Below are positions 11,350-23,724 of a stretch of DNA of 64,000 nt, one piece after another. Position numbers and translations under genes: made by a program. The stretch is from contig CP053155.1 in the NCBI GenBank assembly GCA_014607495.2, positions 7,688,001 through 7,752,000 of the forward strand. Direction: 5' to 3'. Under the pieces are notes generated by a model, which saw only the letters and a list, made by a program, of their open reading frames with translations, had not been told where the DNA came from and made no database searches. Source of the DNA: Carposina sasakii (taxonomy: Eukaryota; Arthropoda; Insecta; Lepidoptera; Carposinidae). Within the stretch, counting starts at the first letter, position 1, and every line of letters starts with the position of its first letter.

Positions 11350-12844
11350 TAGATTAGTATAGATTACAAGATAGTTATAGAAATAGACCGTCCTATAACT
11401 GCGCCCAAATCCTTGTTTGTAATTTGCTACAAGTTTCTTATAAGTAAAAATAAAACTAGTTTCAAGATTGCTTGAAGTGCTGATTTTGCTTGTTGGCGAC
11501 CTATATGAATAGACTACGTTATATAGGAATTAAAATGAAACGACGTTAAAAGCAACATAGTTTTTTCATAGAGAAGACGGAACCGTGAACATTGTCATGC
11601 TATCTAAGATGATGAACAACAAATAGTCATTATTTAATTAATTTTAATTTTATTATAGAGTTTACACGTAAAAGATTCTTATATTGTTCCTGCTATTAAC
11701 GTAATTTGTAACTTCCTTATTCATAAAGTTTCATTATTTTATGATCACAAGATTAAGGACAAGAAGATGGTATATAGTTTATTATGATGAAGATATGTAG
11801 CTTAAAATACTCATTAATTATCGATATAGGTTCAAGGTACTACGTAACAGGCTTGTGCTACACGGAGTGGATAATTTTAATCTCGGTCGTAAAACATTAC
11901 TACTCGTACCTATCTAATACGAGTAATGTTGCTACATTAAGGTTTTTGTCGGTCTGGTATTAGTGAAAAGCTGTCATATAGGTAAGATATTTATTTAAAA
12001 TAAGTAGGTATCACCTAATATCACCAGCGCACTCTGGCCTAACAGAACCCGCTATTCTTTTCCCGCCACTCTATGGAGGTTTAGGATCCTCCACCTATGT
12101 ATTTGAAAAAATTTTAATAATAAATATAAAAAATTTATACTCTCAAAATCACTTACGGTATATTAGAATAATGTTATCCATTACAAACAACACCAAAAAA
12201 GTAAATATTTTGTGGGTACTTAGATATATTAATGTGTTTTTTCGTTCGTCTAAAGCACTATCTGTGGTCTAAAGTTATACTTAACCGCAAAGTAATTCGT
12301 TTAGGCATTCATTGTTATAATATAATTTTTTCGTTATATTTATGATTTCTAAAATTAACCCAGATAAGCCTGAAACTAACTATTATCCTACTGTCCTATA
12401 TATAGTACGCTAGTATTTGTAACAAGTTATACGTAATTTATTTATATTATTTTGCTAGAATAATATAAATAAATAAATTTCTAATAAAGCTGACACGTTT
12501 CTTACTGCAAATCATAAGACTAAATAATCTTAGATAAAGAGGGTATTCTGATATTTTTTTATTTCTACTGTCCTAAATATAGGACAGTAGGCTTATCTGG
12601 GTTAATTGTAAGCACTCGAAAAGCTTTTAAATATCATATGGCTTGCGAGTTACGAATAAGTGATGAAGTGCTACGAGTGGACGAGATTTGACATAAAAAT
12701 CACGAAAAATGTATTGAAAACGAGATTTATATTTTTCTTTTGTGTGAAAACGTTTTACTAGACTAGTTGATGGTAATTGGGTGTGATGAAACCAACATCA
12801 ATGTTGAAAAATTCGGTGATATTATTACATTAATATTAGCAAAT

Positions 12845-12849
12845 ATACC
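12845..12849. repeat. Target-site duplication ATACC, left copy
   Basis: ATACC directly precedes the LTR end at 12850 and is repeated at 16778-16782 directly after the other end of the element. Five bases is the usual duplication for Ty3/gypsy integration. This pair fixes the ends of the retrotransposon. Confidence 0.8.
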
Positions 12850-12969
12850 TGAAAAATCTAGATCTTGCAGGACTATATCACGTATATTCGGAGACTGAGA
12901 TCTGTACCTACCTACCTAACCAATACAAAAATATTAATATCGAAGTACCGACATTCTACGAACATCACA
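12850..12969 (-). repeat. 3' LTR, 120 bp
   Basis: On the minus strand it begins TGTGATGTTCG (from 12969) and ends TTTTTCA (at 12850), so it has canonical TG...CA ends. Just outside its start, at 12970-12980, the minus strand reads AGGTCGGGAGG, a plausible polypurine tract. Its first 24 bases recur exactly at 16754-16777. At 120 bp it is short for the superfamily. Confidence 0.75.
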
Positions 12970-13317
12970 CCTCCCGACCTATTTTCTAAATATGTATACA
13001 TAGACACATTTATTAGTAACATACAGTTCAATACAATAATGATCTAGCTGGTTTACATAATTACAAGTATCTTCAATCTAACCCGAGGCCATGTGTTGTT
13101 TGTCAAATCAGTCAGTCAGTAAGGGACAAGAGCCTAAATTAATTAATTTGATTATACAATATAAAATATAACCATTACTTAATAACTACGTATACATATA
13201 ATAACAAGGGGAACAGATGACTGTACATTATCAATGTAAACGACTTGTCTATGCAACAAATGCTTGTATACAAATAAAAATAAGAATAATTGAATAGCTA
13301 ACTTATCAGTAGGTAAA

Positions 13318-15408
13318 CTAATAATCTATACCGTATCTTGCAACGGCCTTACGTAATCGTTTGGGACGGCTTATCGGAGACTCTGGTATATCTGTGTGTT
13401 CCGACTCGGGTACATCGGTTCTTAATGTACGTGTAGGTTCAATCGCGACTGCATCACTGGCTTCCTCTAGAACCCTTTCCTCTTCCGCGTGAACAAGCGG
13501 GGAACTGACTCCAACAACCGGCCGCGCGACGTCCTCCCCACCCTCGTTCTGAACTGGTGCCATAGATAGCCGCGATTTACGCCTAATTTGGTCGATATGC
13601 CTGTGTATTAATTGACCGTTACCGTTATCCACCAAGTACCTATTAGAACCCTCACCGCGGACTACGGTACCGTTCCGCCACTTGTCTCCGCCGCTATAGG
13701 CCCGCGTCGCCACCGGCTCGCCCGCGTGCAGCTGGCGCGGCGCGCCGCCCGCGTGCAGCACTTGCCGCGCCTGCGCGTCGCGCACGCACTCCTCTCGGGC
13801 CCGCTCGCCCCGCAACAAGTCCAGCCGCGAGCGCAAGCCGCGTCGTTGCAACAGCATAGCTGGGCTTTCACCGGTGCTACTATGGATGCTATTTCTATAT
13901 GATAATAAAAATGTTTGTAGTGCGACGTCTACATCTACCGATTCTCTGTTCGCTTTTTTTATTACTCTCTTACATAATTTTACTGCGTTCTCTGCTGCTC
14001 CGTTTGACGACGGGTGATAAACAGGTGAAAAAGACTGACGAATGCCATTCTTAATTAAAAAATCCTTAAACTCGAAACTAGTAAACGGTGGACCCTGATC
14101 CGATACCAACTCCGTGGGCAAACCAAAACGCGCGAAAGTAGTTCTTAACACTTTAATGACGTTAGTTGCATTAGTTCTTGGCATCTCGAAAACTTCTAGC
14201 CATTTCGTACTCGAGTCGATAAGTATTAAAAATGTTTTACCGTTAAGAGGACCCAGAAAATCAATATGAATCCTACTCCACGGGCGGAAATCGTACGGCC
14301 AAGGGCTTACAGGTGCACGTGGTGGGGACTGTGCTTCTGCCGCGCAGGTCTCGCACTGCCGACACACCGCCTCGACGTCGCTGTCCACGCTCGGCCACCA
14401 CACATAGCTCCTAGCTAGTGACTTCGTCTTTACTATGCCCATATGACTAGCATGGAGTTGCTTAAGGACCACTCCTTGTAATACCCGTGGAACAACTATC
14501 CTATATCCCCACATTATGCAACCTCGATCTAGGTATAGTTCATTACGCTTATTGAAATATGGTTTACATTCATCTTCCATACAAGTTAACGGCCAACCAG
14601 ATTGAATATAAAGCACTATCTTACTTAAAAGTGTATCATTTCTAGTTGCTACTTGTACATCGTTGTTAGTTACGGGAAGAAACTTCTCAACAAAATGTAT
14701 ATAGGTAACTTCCTTATCTATACAGTTCCTTGAACCTGTCTGCGGAAGACGAGATAAGGCGTCCGCACAGTTTTTATGCGTCGAAATATACTGAATAGTG
14801 TAATTATAACCCGATAATAACACTGCCCATCGTTGTAGGCGTGATGCCGCCATAACCGGAATTCCCGTTTTATCGCCAAATATATATGTAAGCGGTTTAT
14901 GATCGGTTTTTAACATAAAATGCCTACCGTACAGGTATTGATGGAATTTTCTGATTCCATAAACAATAGCCAAGGCTTCCCTGTCTATTTGAGCATACGC
15001 CCGCTCGGTGGCACTAAGTGACCGCGACGCAAATGCTATCGGCCGCTCGCCGTCCGCCGTGACGTGCGAGATGACGGCGCCCACGCCCACGCCGCTCGCG
15101 TCCGCCGTCAGCACCAGCGGCTGCTCAGGGGAATAGTGTACTAACACTTCGCTCGAGGTCAGTTGTTGCTTAATGAGAGAAAATGACGCCTCGCAGTCCT
15201 TACTCCACACGAATTTCACGTTTTTCCTTAATAAATTATACAATGGCGCTAAGGTCGTACTAACGTTATTAATGAACTTAGCATAATACATCACCATACC
15301 TATAAAAGACCTAAGTTCCGACACGTTTGCAGGTGCTGGAGTTTTAACAATAGCCTCAACCTTTGCCGGACACGTATGCACACCTTTTTTGTTAATGACA
15401 TGTCCCAA
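13318..15408 (-). pseudogene. pol fragment: end of RT, RNase H and integrase
   Basis: This 696-codon open frame has no stop inside. It starts within the RT thumb (MGHVINKKGVH), continues into RNase H (TADASGVGVGAV, DREALAIVYGIRKFHQYLYG, TDHKPLTY, CADALSRLP), then integrase. The integrase has the HHCC zinc finger (HASHMG ... CRQCETC) and the catalytic D-D-E core, seen as HIDFLGPL, VSDQGPPFTS and GAAENAVK. A basic C-terminal region follows (RNGTVVRGEGSNRYLVDNGN, then IHRHIDQIRRKS). The key residues are present, so decay is recent or slight. It is separated from the upstream RT by a frame break in an A8 run near 15451-15458. Confidence 0.9.
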
Positions 15409-15433
15409 ATAACTTACTGACTCCTGAAAAAAA

Positions 15434-15907
15434 TTACATTTGTCTTTTTTTTACCCTCAGACCACTAGCCTTAAGGCGATCAAAAACTTTATGCAGGTTA
15501 CCGATATGTTCCTCCGTGTTCCTACCAGTTATAATGATGTCATCTAGAAATACACCTACATACGATAAGTCTGCGAACAATTGTTCTAAATGTTTTTGAA
15601 ATATACCTGGACTGGACGAAAGGCCAAAAACTAATCGGTTATACATAAAAAGGCCCTTATGTGTGTTTATTACAGTACACGCCTTTGTTTCATCAAGTTC
15701 AAATTGTGAATAAGCTTGAGAGAGATCGATCTTACTAAATCTCTCACCGCCGTGCAATCGCGCTAGTAAATCCTCTACTTTTGGTAACGGGTAACGGTCA
15801 ATCTCGATTACTTTGTTTAAAGTCAATTTGTAATCAGCACAAATACGAATAGTCCCATCTTTTTTTACCACCGGCACTATCGGAGTGGCCCAGTCCGAGC
15901 GGTCCAC
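15434..15907 (-). pseudogene. pol fragment: N-terminal part of reverse transcriptase
   Basis: Open frame covering RT fingers and palm: WATPIVPVVKKDGTIRICAD, then RYPLPKVEDLLARL, FSKIDLSQAYSQFELDE, NRLVFGLSSSPGIFQKHLE, and the catalytic FLDD in YVGVFLDDIIITG. FLDD replaces the commoner Y-x-D-D and is within the range seen in gypsy elements. The frame is lost at both ends: after KASGLRVK at a run of eight A residues (minus strand), and at its start, where it overlaps the protease frame by about 30 bases. Both look like single-base length changes. Confidence 0.9.
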
Positions 15908-16752
15908 GGGGTGAGGACGCCGTCGCGCGTCAGCTGCTGTAGGGCGCGCTCCACGGGCTCGCGCAGCGCGTACGCCAGCGGGCGGGCGCGCATGTACACG
16001 GGTCGCACTCCTGGGCGCAAGTGAATACTCACCCTGCCGCCGGTAAACCGTCCCAAGCCTTCAGCGAACACTTCACAATATTTGGAACTGAAATCGTTAA
16101 AATTAAAACAATTATTTGAAAAATTGTAAACTTTACTACTCTGCTCGAAACTAGGTAACTGTAGTTTTAATTCTATTAACCATTGTCTTCCTAATAGTGA
16201 CGTTTTAGCGTCATAAACAACATACAAATCTAAATATTTCTCTACGCCATTATACTTAACAAGAGGTTTTACTAATCCCACCGGGCGAACTAGTTCGCCT
16301 GTGTAATATTTGAGTATCAATTTACATGTTTTTAATGGCAAGTCTGTAAAATGTTTCTTGTATAAATCGTAGCTTATACAGGACACCGCACTACCCGTGT
16401 CACATTCCATGCCGACATTTATGCCATTTAAATTTAATGTTACTATAAACGGTTTACACAAATCGAGGGATAACTGATTTATATTAACGGTAAGTACCTC
16501 GTCACTGCCCTCACTATCCAGCACATTATCTTCATCCATTGGTGTAGTTACTTCCACATTATGATGCCCCGTCACCTCAGGGCAAACGCGACGCAGGTGA
16601 CCCTGGCGATTACACACTCTGCATACATAGCGTGTGAATCTGCAACCCGCTTCCTCATGAAGTCCACCACATGCCCGACAACGGTGTCCCGCCTCGTGCC
16701 GGGCTCGCCCCGCGCCCTGCGCGGACCCGCGCTGTGCGAACCCGCGCGGCCC
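15877..16752 (-). pseudogene. gag C-terminus (two CCHC knuckles) plus aspartic protease
   Basis: The frame is open from a stop at 16753-16755, which overlaps the deletion junction, down to 15877. The first knuckle reads CRACGGLHEEAGC (C-x2-C-x3-H-x4-C) and the second CRVCNRQGHLRRVC (C-x2-C-x4-H-x4-C). The protease active site is MECDTGSAVSCIS (D-T-G), with LLGRQWL as the downstream flap/ILGRD-like motif. The frame ends shortly after LQQLTRDGVLTPW, where a single-base change shifts it relative to the RT. The rest of gag (matrix, capsid) is missing. There is no natural start codon. Confidence 0.85.
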
Positions 16753-16753
16753 T

Positions 16754-16782
16754 TACCGACATTCTACGAACATCACAATACC
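16754..16782 (-). repeat. 5' LTR remnant (24 bp) and right target duplication ATACC
   Basis: Bases 16754-16777 equal the first 24 bases of the 3' LTR (12946-12969), beginning TGTGATGTTCG on the minus strand. They are followed outwards by ATACC at 16778-16782, matching the left copy. Inwards the sequence jumps straight into gag coding. About 96 bp of LTR, the primer-binding site, the leader and most of gag have therefore been lost in one deletion. Confidence 0.75.
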
Positions 16783-18866
16783 TAATACAGAACGAGAATG
16801 GGGGTGGTGGACATAGACATCGATGTGCTTTTCAATATCACTGTATATGTAACTGTATATGTAATTCATGTTCGGTACTATGTGTAAGTATATTTTATTT
16901 GTGGTCGATGTTATTACCAGATGATGAAGGTATGTTTTTATAAACTGTGATAGATAAGTAATATAGCTTCATGGCATTGACGTGGTTACGAATATGATGG
17001 CAAAAACCTGTTTTTTTTTTAAATCTGTGATAGAAATATATTTTTTAATAAGCCCGCGTCATGCGTCAAACAGTGGACGTGGCCCTGATTGTAGCGATGT
17101 GCTTTAGCCGTAATATTGCAATCTTTGAAACAGGTCACATGCACACTACGGAACACCAATGTCCGTTTTCATCACAAGCGAACTTAGGTCGAAGCGAGCT
17201 ACACTTGCTCTGAGTCTTTTCACCAGGATTAACTTTAAAGTGATGTCTACTTGCATTTTTCCTTATAGTCTGCTAGTAAAATTGATTGCATTTTTGTTGG
17301 TTAACCAAAACAGGATAGTGTTCAATAGTTTATTGATAGTAGTGATTGGGATTGCCGACATACATAAATAACAATTTGCACTTGCACAACATACTGCCAA
17401 CTTCTTATCTAAAGGTTTTAAGCAATTTCAAGTAGGTTTAGGCCAATTTTGTTTACCTACCTTTCGCTAATAAAAGTGGGCCTCGTGAAACGTGTCGAAT
17501 GAAATAAGTCCTTCGTTAATATGTAAGGAAATTTCCCCGAGACAGCAACAGTCGTAAACTTCTCGAAAGTTTCTCCAATTCGCAATAATTTCGCGGAGAT
17601 GTTTACATTAAACTTGATATTTTCACAACTTTCCCACATATTTGAGTGAATATTCGATATTGAAGTAATATTGGGTGAGAGTTGTTTGATACTTTAAAAT
17701 CATATTTACATAAAACTACGCCATATATTTGAAACAAAGACATGAGTCTGTAAAGTTTGAATATATTTAAATTTTCGTAATATTTATACTAAACCAGACA
17801 AAGTGGTACTTTAGAAGATAAATGCAGCTATTAAACTAATACTTGTAGCGAGTAAATGTTATGAAACGGTCTGCAGACTTTTGTAATAGTTTAAAATTTT
17901 TATAATATTTTTTTTATCTAAATACCTAAGTATGTAACATTTTGTGATTAAGTTAAAATACGTATTTATATTGAGTTTAATATTTACTAACCATTCGTTG
18001 TTTACATTGTTTCAATAGGTAATGTACATTTGAAATATAATAGTTATATAAAACATTATATATTCATAGATACACAATGGAATGCTTGTCTGAATTTATA
18101 ATTTGTTTGACAAATTTTACGACTGCCTTAGCCCAGCTCATGAGTTGGTAAACTTAAGTTTCCGGATCAAAATCCCGTCTGAAGTAAACCATATACTTAC
18201 TTATACCAAATGCCAAATGTTCTTTAACAATGGTTACATTTCTGAGCGCTGTCAGTAAATAAGCAATAGCTAGATAAAGGTATGATCGAGTCGTGCTAGT
18301 TTTTCCTGGGACAAAGGGATATTTTTTAAATTCTACATAGCAATGCAGTGTGACGACGTCATCCTGAAAATAATACAATTACGTCGTCTTTAGTTTTCAT
18401 TAGGTTTTATCTCAACTAAGTTTTAAATATCTTCCAATTTGTACCTACTGTCTTAAGTAGCTACTTATCAAGCACAAATTGTGTTGAACATGGAAGTTGT
18501 AAAGTTAAATACACAGGAGAGAGTTCCCTTTGAGATCCTTCATGTGACAGTCGTCCGTCAGACTTTCTTAGTATCTCTGTACAAACTGGAAGAACTCTTT
18601 TAACACAGGTAAAGTAGCGGTAAAGTAAAGTGCTTTTGGCGTTTACACCAACTCTGAAGACTAGTGTGTAAAGAACAAAAACTGGTTGTAGGTTACTTCT
18701 CCTAATGTTGATAATAAGTTGAATAAGTTTGAATGTTGCCAATGATTACATAATAATAAAAAATCAATATAAAGTAATTTCTTCAATTTTATAAATCAAT
18801 TAGATACACTACAAACAGCAGATTTACATGCATAAAATGACCTAGATATTATACTTAATATTTTTA

Positions 18867-19130
18867 TACAGGGTGTGACAAAAAGGGTATGTTAAGCGAA
18901 AAGATATGTAAATAGCCCACTATAGAGAACCTTCTCACAAAGTTAGAGACTCGAAATCACATGTTTATTTTTCTAGATAGTATGGAGAATATTTAAACAT
19001 CTCAGGATGATTCATACAATATTGAAAAATAAACTTGTGATTTAAAGTTTCAAATTTCGTGGATAGGTTCTCTATAGTGGGCTATTTACATAGCTTTTTG
19101 CTTAACATACCCTTTTTGTTACTCCCTGTA
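18867..19130. repeat. Fold-back MITE with about 65-bp inverted ends (TACAGGG)
   Basis: The left arm starts TACAGGGTGTGACAAAAAGG and the right arm ends with its near complement, CCTTTTTGTTACTCCCTGTA. The arms match over about 65 bp (including aaatagcccactatagagaa and its complement). TA flanks fit a TA duplication. A truncated relative lies at 60563-60690. Non-coding. Confidence 0.85.
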
Positions 19131-22100
19131 TTTTACCGTTCATACTCACAAAAATTAGTTAGTATGTTTCTGTTTTTACCGAAAAGTTAAGTTAATATAT
19201 CTACTTATGTTTTTAAAAGTGCCGGAAATTCGAGACTTGATCAGATATTTGTAAAATAAAAATATGAATCAATAGGTCAATGCCCTTCAGCCTTTGAGTC
19301 TGAGATGCATGTTTTGGACTTATGCAATTCCAATGCCGGTTTTGCCAAGTATGTTTTTATTTTTCTTTTTAACCCTTATAGTACCGTTGTTGTTCAAGTG
19401 AGCAGTGGAAGCCTCATGCATTAATAATTATTTCAAAATACCAAACTATGTTAATAACGTTGCCTAAATTATTTTAGCATTTTATAGCTTTATTTTAAAT
19501 AAAAATTAGTATAGGAATTTTAATTTATGTCTATAATAAAATGCTTGGTAACCCCTATACTTATAGACCTAAAAGAAAGCTCTATGTAGGTAGTACTGTT
19601 TTTTATGTATTAGGAATTACTTAAAACACTAAAACGTAAAAAAGTCATATATTATATACAATCTTCTGATTTTTATGTAATGTATGTTTACACCTATACA
19701 GAATTATGTACAGTACAATGATTAATTTGATACTCATTAACTACATCCTACATTTTAATGTCTATAAATTAATATTTACCTAATTATTGGCACTTCCTTA
19801 ACACGCTACACAGTAAGAAATAACGTTAATCTCAATGCAATCATATTAAGGAACGTCCGATTTAAAAACTTCATAATGTAGTAGCAGCCATGTTCCGCCT
19901 CAGACAATGGCGACAAATTACGAGGAGCTCCCGCGAGAGTGGAGCCAAGTCTCATGTGTTCTTCAGCAGGAGCCCTATTCTCGCAGCCCTTGACAAATAT
20001 CAAACTATGATTCAAATAAAAATGAAATGGCTGAACAGATTTAAGATCTGATGGTATTTTTAGTAAGTCTTGATGTCGCCGGCACTTAACATTATATCGA
20101 GATAATTTAGGAGTTGATGGGCAAAAGTATTGCCGATGCCAATCGTTCGTGTAACGGCCATTTTGTTTTTCAGTTATATGAACGAAAATATCGAAGGACG
20201 CGAATATTAGGCCCCTTTATGCCCTGGGGCCTCGTCTTGTAACGAGATCACGTCCGGCTAGCTTGGGCCCGTCATCTCGATATTTTGGGCCGATACGTTT
20301 TTATGGCCTGTTCGCGCCCACAAAGCACTGGTATCAATACCCTCTTGACGAGAACGTAATATTATGAAATAGTGGGAGGAATGTAAAATTTAGGAAAAAA
20401 TGCTCTATTTTTCATTAATTTCACGGTCATTCACCTGTACTTATTCATAGGTATTTGGTAATGATTGCGTGTTTTGTATTGTTTTGTAACAAAGAAAGAA
20501 ATGCACACCAAAATCAGCACCATTATGTGATGTATAAATACCAAGTCGCAAGTATAAATTCCTATTAGAAAATATTAACAAACATTTCCTCCAATAATTT
20601 AGGTTTGTTTTCTATAATTAGATACCACAGATAAAAGGAGAGTATAGCGGTATACATATAACCGATATTACTATGTACATAAAGACAATTAGATGTCTGT
20701 GGCCCACTGAGCTAAATTGCTTTTGAACTTGAATGTTAACTGTACCCGACAGTGATTTTGAATATGTACTTACAACCAACAATCTGATATACCAGTTTTG
20801 GGAGTCATTATGCGAATTAACGGTATTTACTAATGCTGTTAGTGCTATGAGTTAGATATAACTTTTAGAAAACGGATACAACACTAAATTAGTGTACGCC
20901 CGTAACTCCGTACGCGTAGACTGCAGTAATTTCGGAGCCTATTCGTTACAAACAAACAAAAAAAAAACATTAAATGCCAAATGTGAAATGCTAGACACGA
21001 TAGTTGAACGATATATATTGCGCCGACACCGATGATGGCGACATAATGAAAATAGGTAAAATAATTAAACGAAAAAACATAGTGACAAAATAAAACCGAG
21101 CTCAACTCAAAGTCGCCGAGTTAACCTTTTCCATAGGTAATTACTTATACAAACTCAGTTTATAAACAAACGCTTTAATTATATTGTTCGGTAAAACTGT
21201 TTCGATCGAAACTAAACTTTTAATTGGTAGTAAACTACTAATACTATTATTTCACTTATGTCGATTTCTACAAAATACGTATTACCAGGAAATAATGTCG
21301 GTCGTTCTCCGATTCTCCATATGAAAGGTACTGGTAGTAGTATATACTGACGTTGTTTCTTGAAATACTCGATCGATAGCCTGTTTTACTATTTACAAAT
21401 CCACTAATAATTCTGATCAGTGTAATAAAAAGAGATCTATTAGTTTCTCAAGTTAGTGGTTTATGAAGAGTCAAGCATTAAGGTAGTAGGTAGGTATGTA
21501 GTAGCTTTAGTAGTAGGTACTTAGCATAAGATATTTCGAAAGCAGCATTTACTTATCAGGAAAACGGCCTCATCTCATTTAGAGAGAAGCAATTTAGAAA
21601 TTTTTTAATTTCTAAATTGCTTTTATAATATGCCACATGTCATAAATTTTACAGTGAAACCCGAAAATTCAATTAAAACTTGTACATTCGTGATTTTTAC
21701 TCGTAAAATTTACATTAACGCTGAAGCGGCATCTTGAGAGAAGCGAACGACGTAACTTTAATTTTGACCTTACGAGAAATAAATGTGATCATATCGAAAA
21801 ATGTAGGCTCTTATATTATCATTCAATCCATTATAAGCAAGATTCATGTGTCTAGCTACTCAGATATATTGGAGAGATCAGTGTAGATTCGTTACAATAA
21901 TGGGCGTACCTAAAAATTTTAAGAGATAATCAAACATGAAAAGAATGAAAATTATTAGTTATAAATAATAACAGATTTACGAATTATTTTGGGCATTTTA
22001 TAAAAGCTAGGTATTTATTATTATTAACTTCTTAAAATATTTATTAATAAAAAAAAAAAATATATATATGAACCATATACTCGTACATACACTGCAGCCA

Positions 22101-22159
22101 GACATTCCTCTCAACAAATACATCTAAAGAGCGCAAATAAAAAACCTACTACTATGTAT

Positions 22160-22880
22160 TATACTAGGTATTGAAGAAAATAAAATATTTTCTAATGATG
22201 TAACATAACAACTGAACAGCCAGGATCCATTGAAATAGCTTGACCGTCGGATAATGGATCCCGACTGTTTATTTGTTATGTTACATAGTTTGGTTCTTTT
22301 TTAAGCAGTCGGTTTTTTTGATTTTTTAAAATTATGTTTTATTATTTTATACTTTTTTGTTATCAGTACCTAGCTACTAATAGGTACGCTTCAAGAAACA
22401 TGCTAAACATGCTCGGCAGCAAGAAGTTTTCGTGCTGCTTTCTATAAACTTATATGTGAGAATGGTTTGTTACGCAACTTTCAATCGATATAGATCCTAA
22501 ACGGTTAGTCGAATCAAAAAATGTTGAGAGAAACCTAAAAATGATTTTTAAATACCTATTCAACGATACCCCACTCGATATAGTTTGTCGTCTTTAATTT
22601 TTTAATTTTCACAAAATGGCGTCCAGTAGTCGCCATATTGGATTTTCACTAACGTCATGACTTTAGTGACACTCGCCGGACTAAGAGGAATCGATTGACG
22701 ACATGAATCATAAAAATCGGCCGAAGCGTTTGGTCTGTGTAGTGCTTCAAAGGAACATAAACATACATACATACATACATAGGCTGTTAAACATAATACC
22801 ACTCCTTTACGTCGCGTAGTCGGGTAAAAAAACCATTGGTTTAAACCTGTTTCTGTCCTTGATCGTGATTTTTTATAATA
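22160..22880. repeat. Palindromic repeat and associated interspersed repeat, copy 2
   Basis: Bases 22200-22286 repeat the palindrome at 10064-10195 in shorter form (gaacagccaggatccatt ... aatggatcccgactgtt). The adjoining 22286-22345 matches about 9920-9990 in reverse complement (ttctttttTaagcagtcgg). The following 22600-22880 contains 'aatcggccgaagcgtttgg', a catacatacatac run and 'cgtcgcgtagtcgggtaaaa', which I recognise as common lepidopteran repeat sequence. A minus-strand ORF there is incidental. Confidence 0.6.
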
Positions 22881-23217
22881 CATTTCTTACGCGCATTCTA
22901 GTATGGTCACTCACGCTAATTACTCCTTATAAGTAACAAAACTTTTTTTTGCAGTCTTAGCTGTCCCCCAAGAACATTGATATATTTGTGAAAACGCAAC
23001 ATAAAATGCATAATCAGGAACTTGGTAGTAATTTTCTATGGACATAATCTAACGAAATGTCGAGTGACTATCGTATATTATTTTGCTATTTCACGAATTC
23101 AATACCACCAAAATTCTGAGATGTCACATAACAGGATAACACCCAAACTAGCTATCAAGTTTAATGGTGTTCATTTAAAGGATCTCACATGTGAATTATT
23201 TATAATATATATATATA

Positions 23218-23601
23218 TACAGGATGATTTTTGGTCGTCAACGTTCCCGAAAACTACGGAATCTCCTTATCATCACGATCATTTTTCTCCTTGGAAGCAT
23301 ACCTGGGAAGTGTCTGGTTTCCAAAATATTAGGGTCCAAAGTTGAGTAAATAGACTGCGTTTTTCTGCATAGATGCACATAGACGCGCGTAGCAAAATTT
23401 TTTCACGAAAAATAATTAATATTTGTCTATAAAAAAAGTAACATAAACACTAGACACTATAAATTTCGCACGGTCAAGGAATTTAAATTAAAAAAAAAAA
23501 AACATTTTTTTTCCCAGCATTTTTTTTGGCATAAACTTACTTTATTTCATGTATAGAATACGTACCCTTCGTTAAAGGTGGCCACAAAAAAACATCCTGT
23601 A
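23218..23601 (+). repeat. TACAGGGTG-type MITE, family A, copy 2
   Basis: Starts TACAGGATGATTTTTGG and ends AAAAACATCCTGTA. The internal core is shared with the copies at 5522, 31953 and 56916. It is immediately followed by a long (AT)n array and is also preceded by a short (AT) run, so it inserted into or seeded a TA-rich tract. Confidence 0.85.
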
Positions 23602-23606
23602 TACGA

Positions 23607-23724
<118 letters not shown>

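Larger units (their letters stand above)
12850..16777 (-). mobile_element. Ty3/gypsy LTR retrotransposon, internally deleted, possibly mag-like
   Basis: The element reads right to left. Its order is a 24-bp remnant of the 5' LTR, the gag C-terminus with two zinc knuckles, protease, reverse transcriptase, RNase H, integrase, then a complete 3' LTR (12850-12969). This is the order of Ty3/gypsy elements, in which RNase H precedes integrase. The very short LTR and the paired CCHC knuckles recall the mag group first described in Bombyx, but that placement is inference. No env ORF lies between integrase and the 3' LTR. Two frame breaks in pol, the lost 5' LTR and the lost gag make it non-autonomous. 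It sits antisense within intron 3 of the host gene. Confidence 0.9.

Noticed and set aside
13612..13902. Plus-strand ORFs over the integrase C-terminus
   Set aside because: Shadow of the GC-rich antisense pol frame; Arg/Pro/Ala-biased with no motif.
19806..20015. Minus-strand ORF with GSTLAGAPRNLSPLSEAEHG
   Set aside because: GC-rich and possibly an old repeat-derived peptide, but I cannot name a family and there are no splice or promoter signals. Not listed as a gene.
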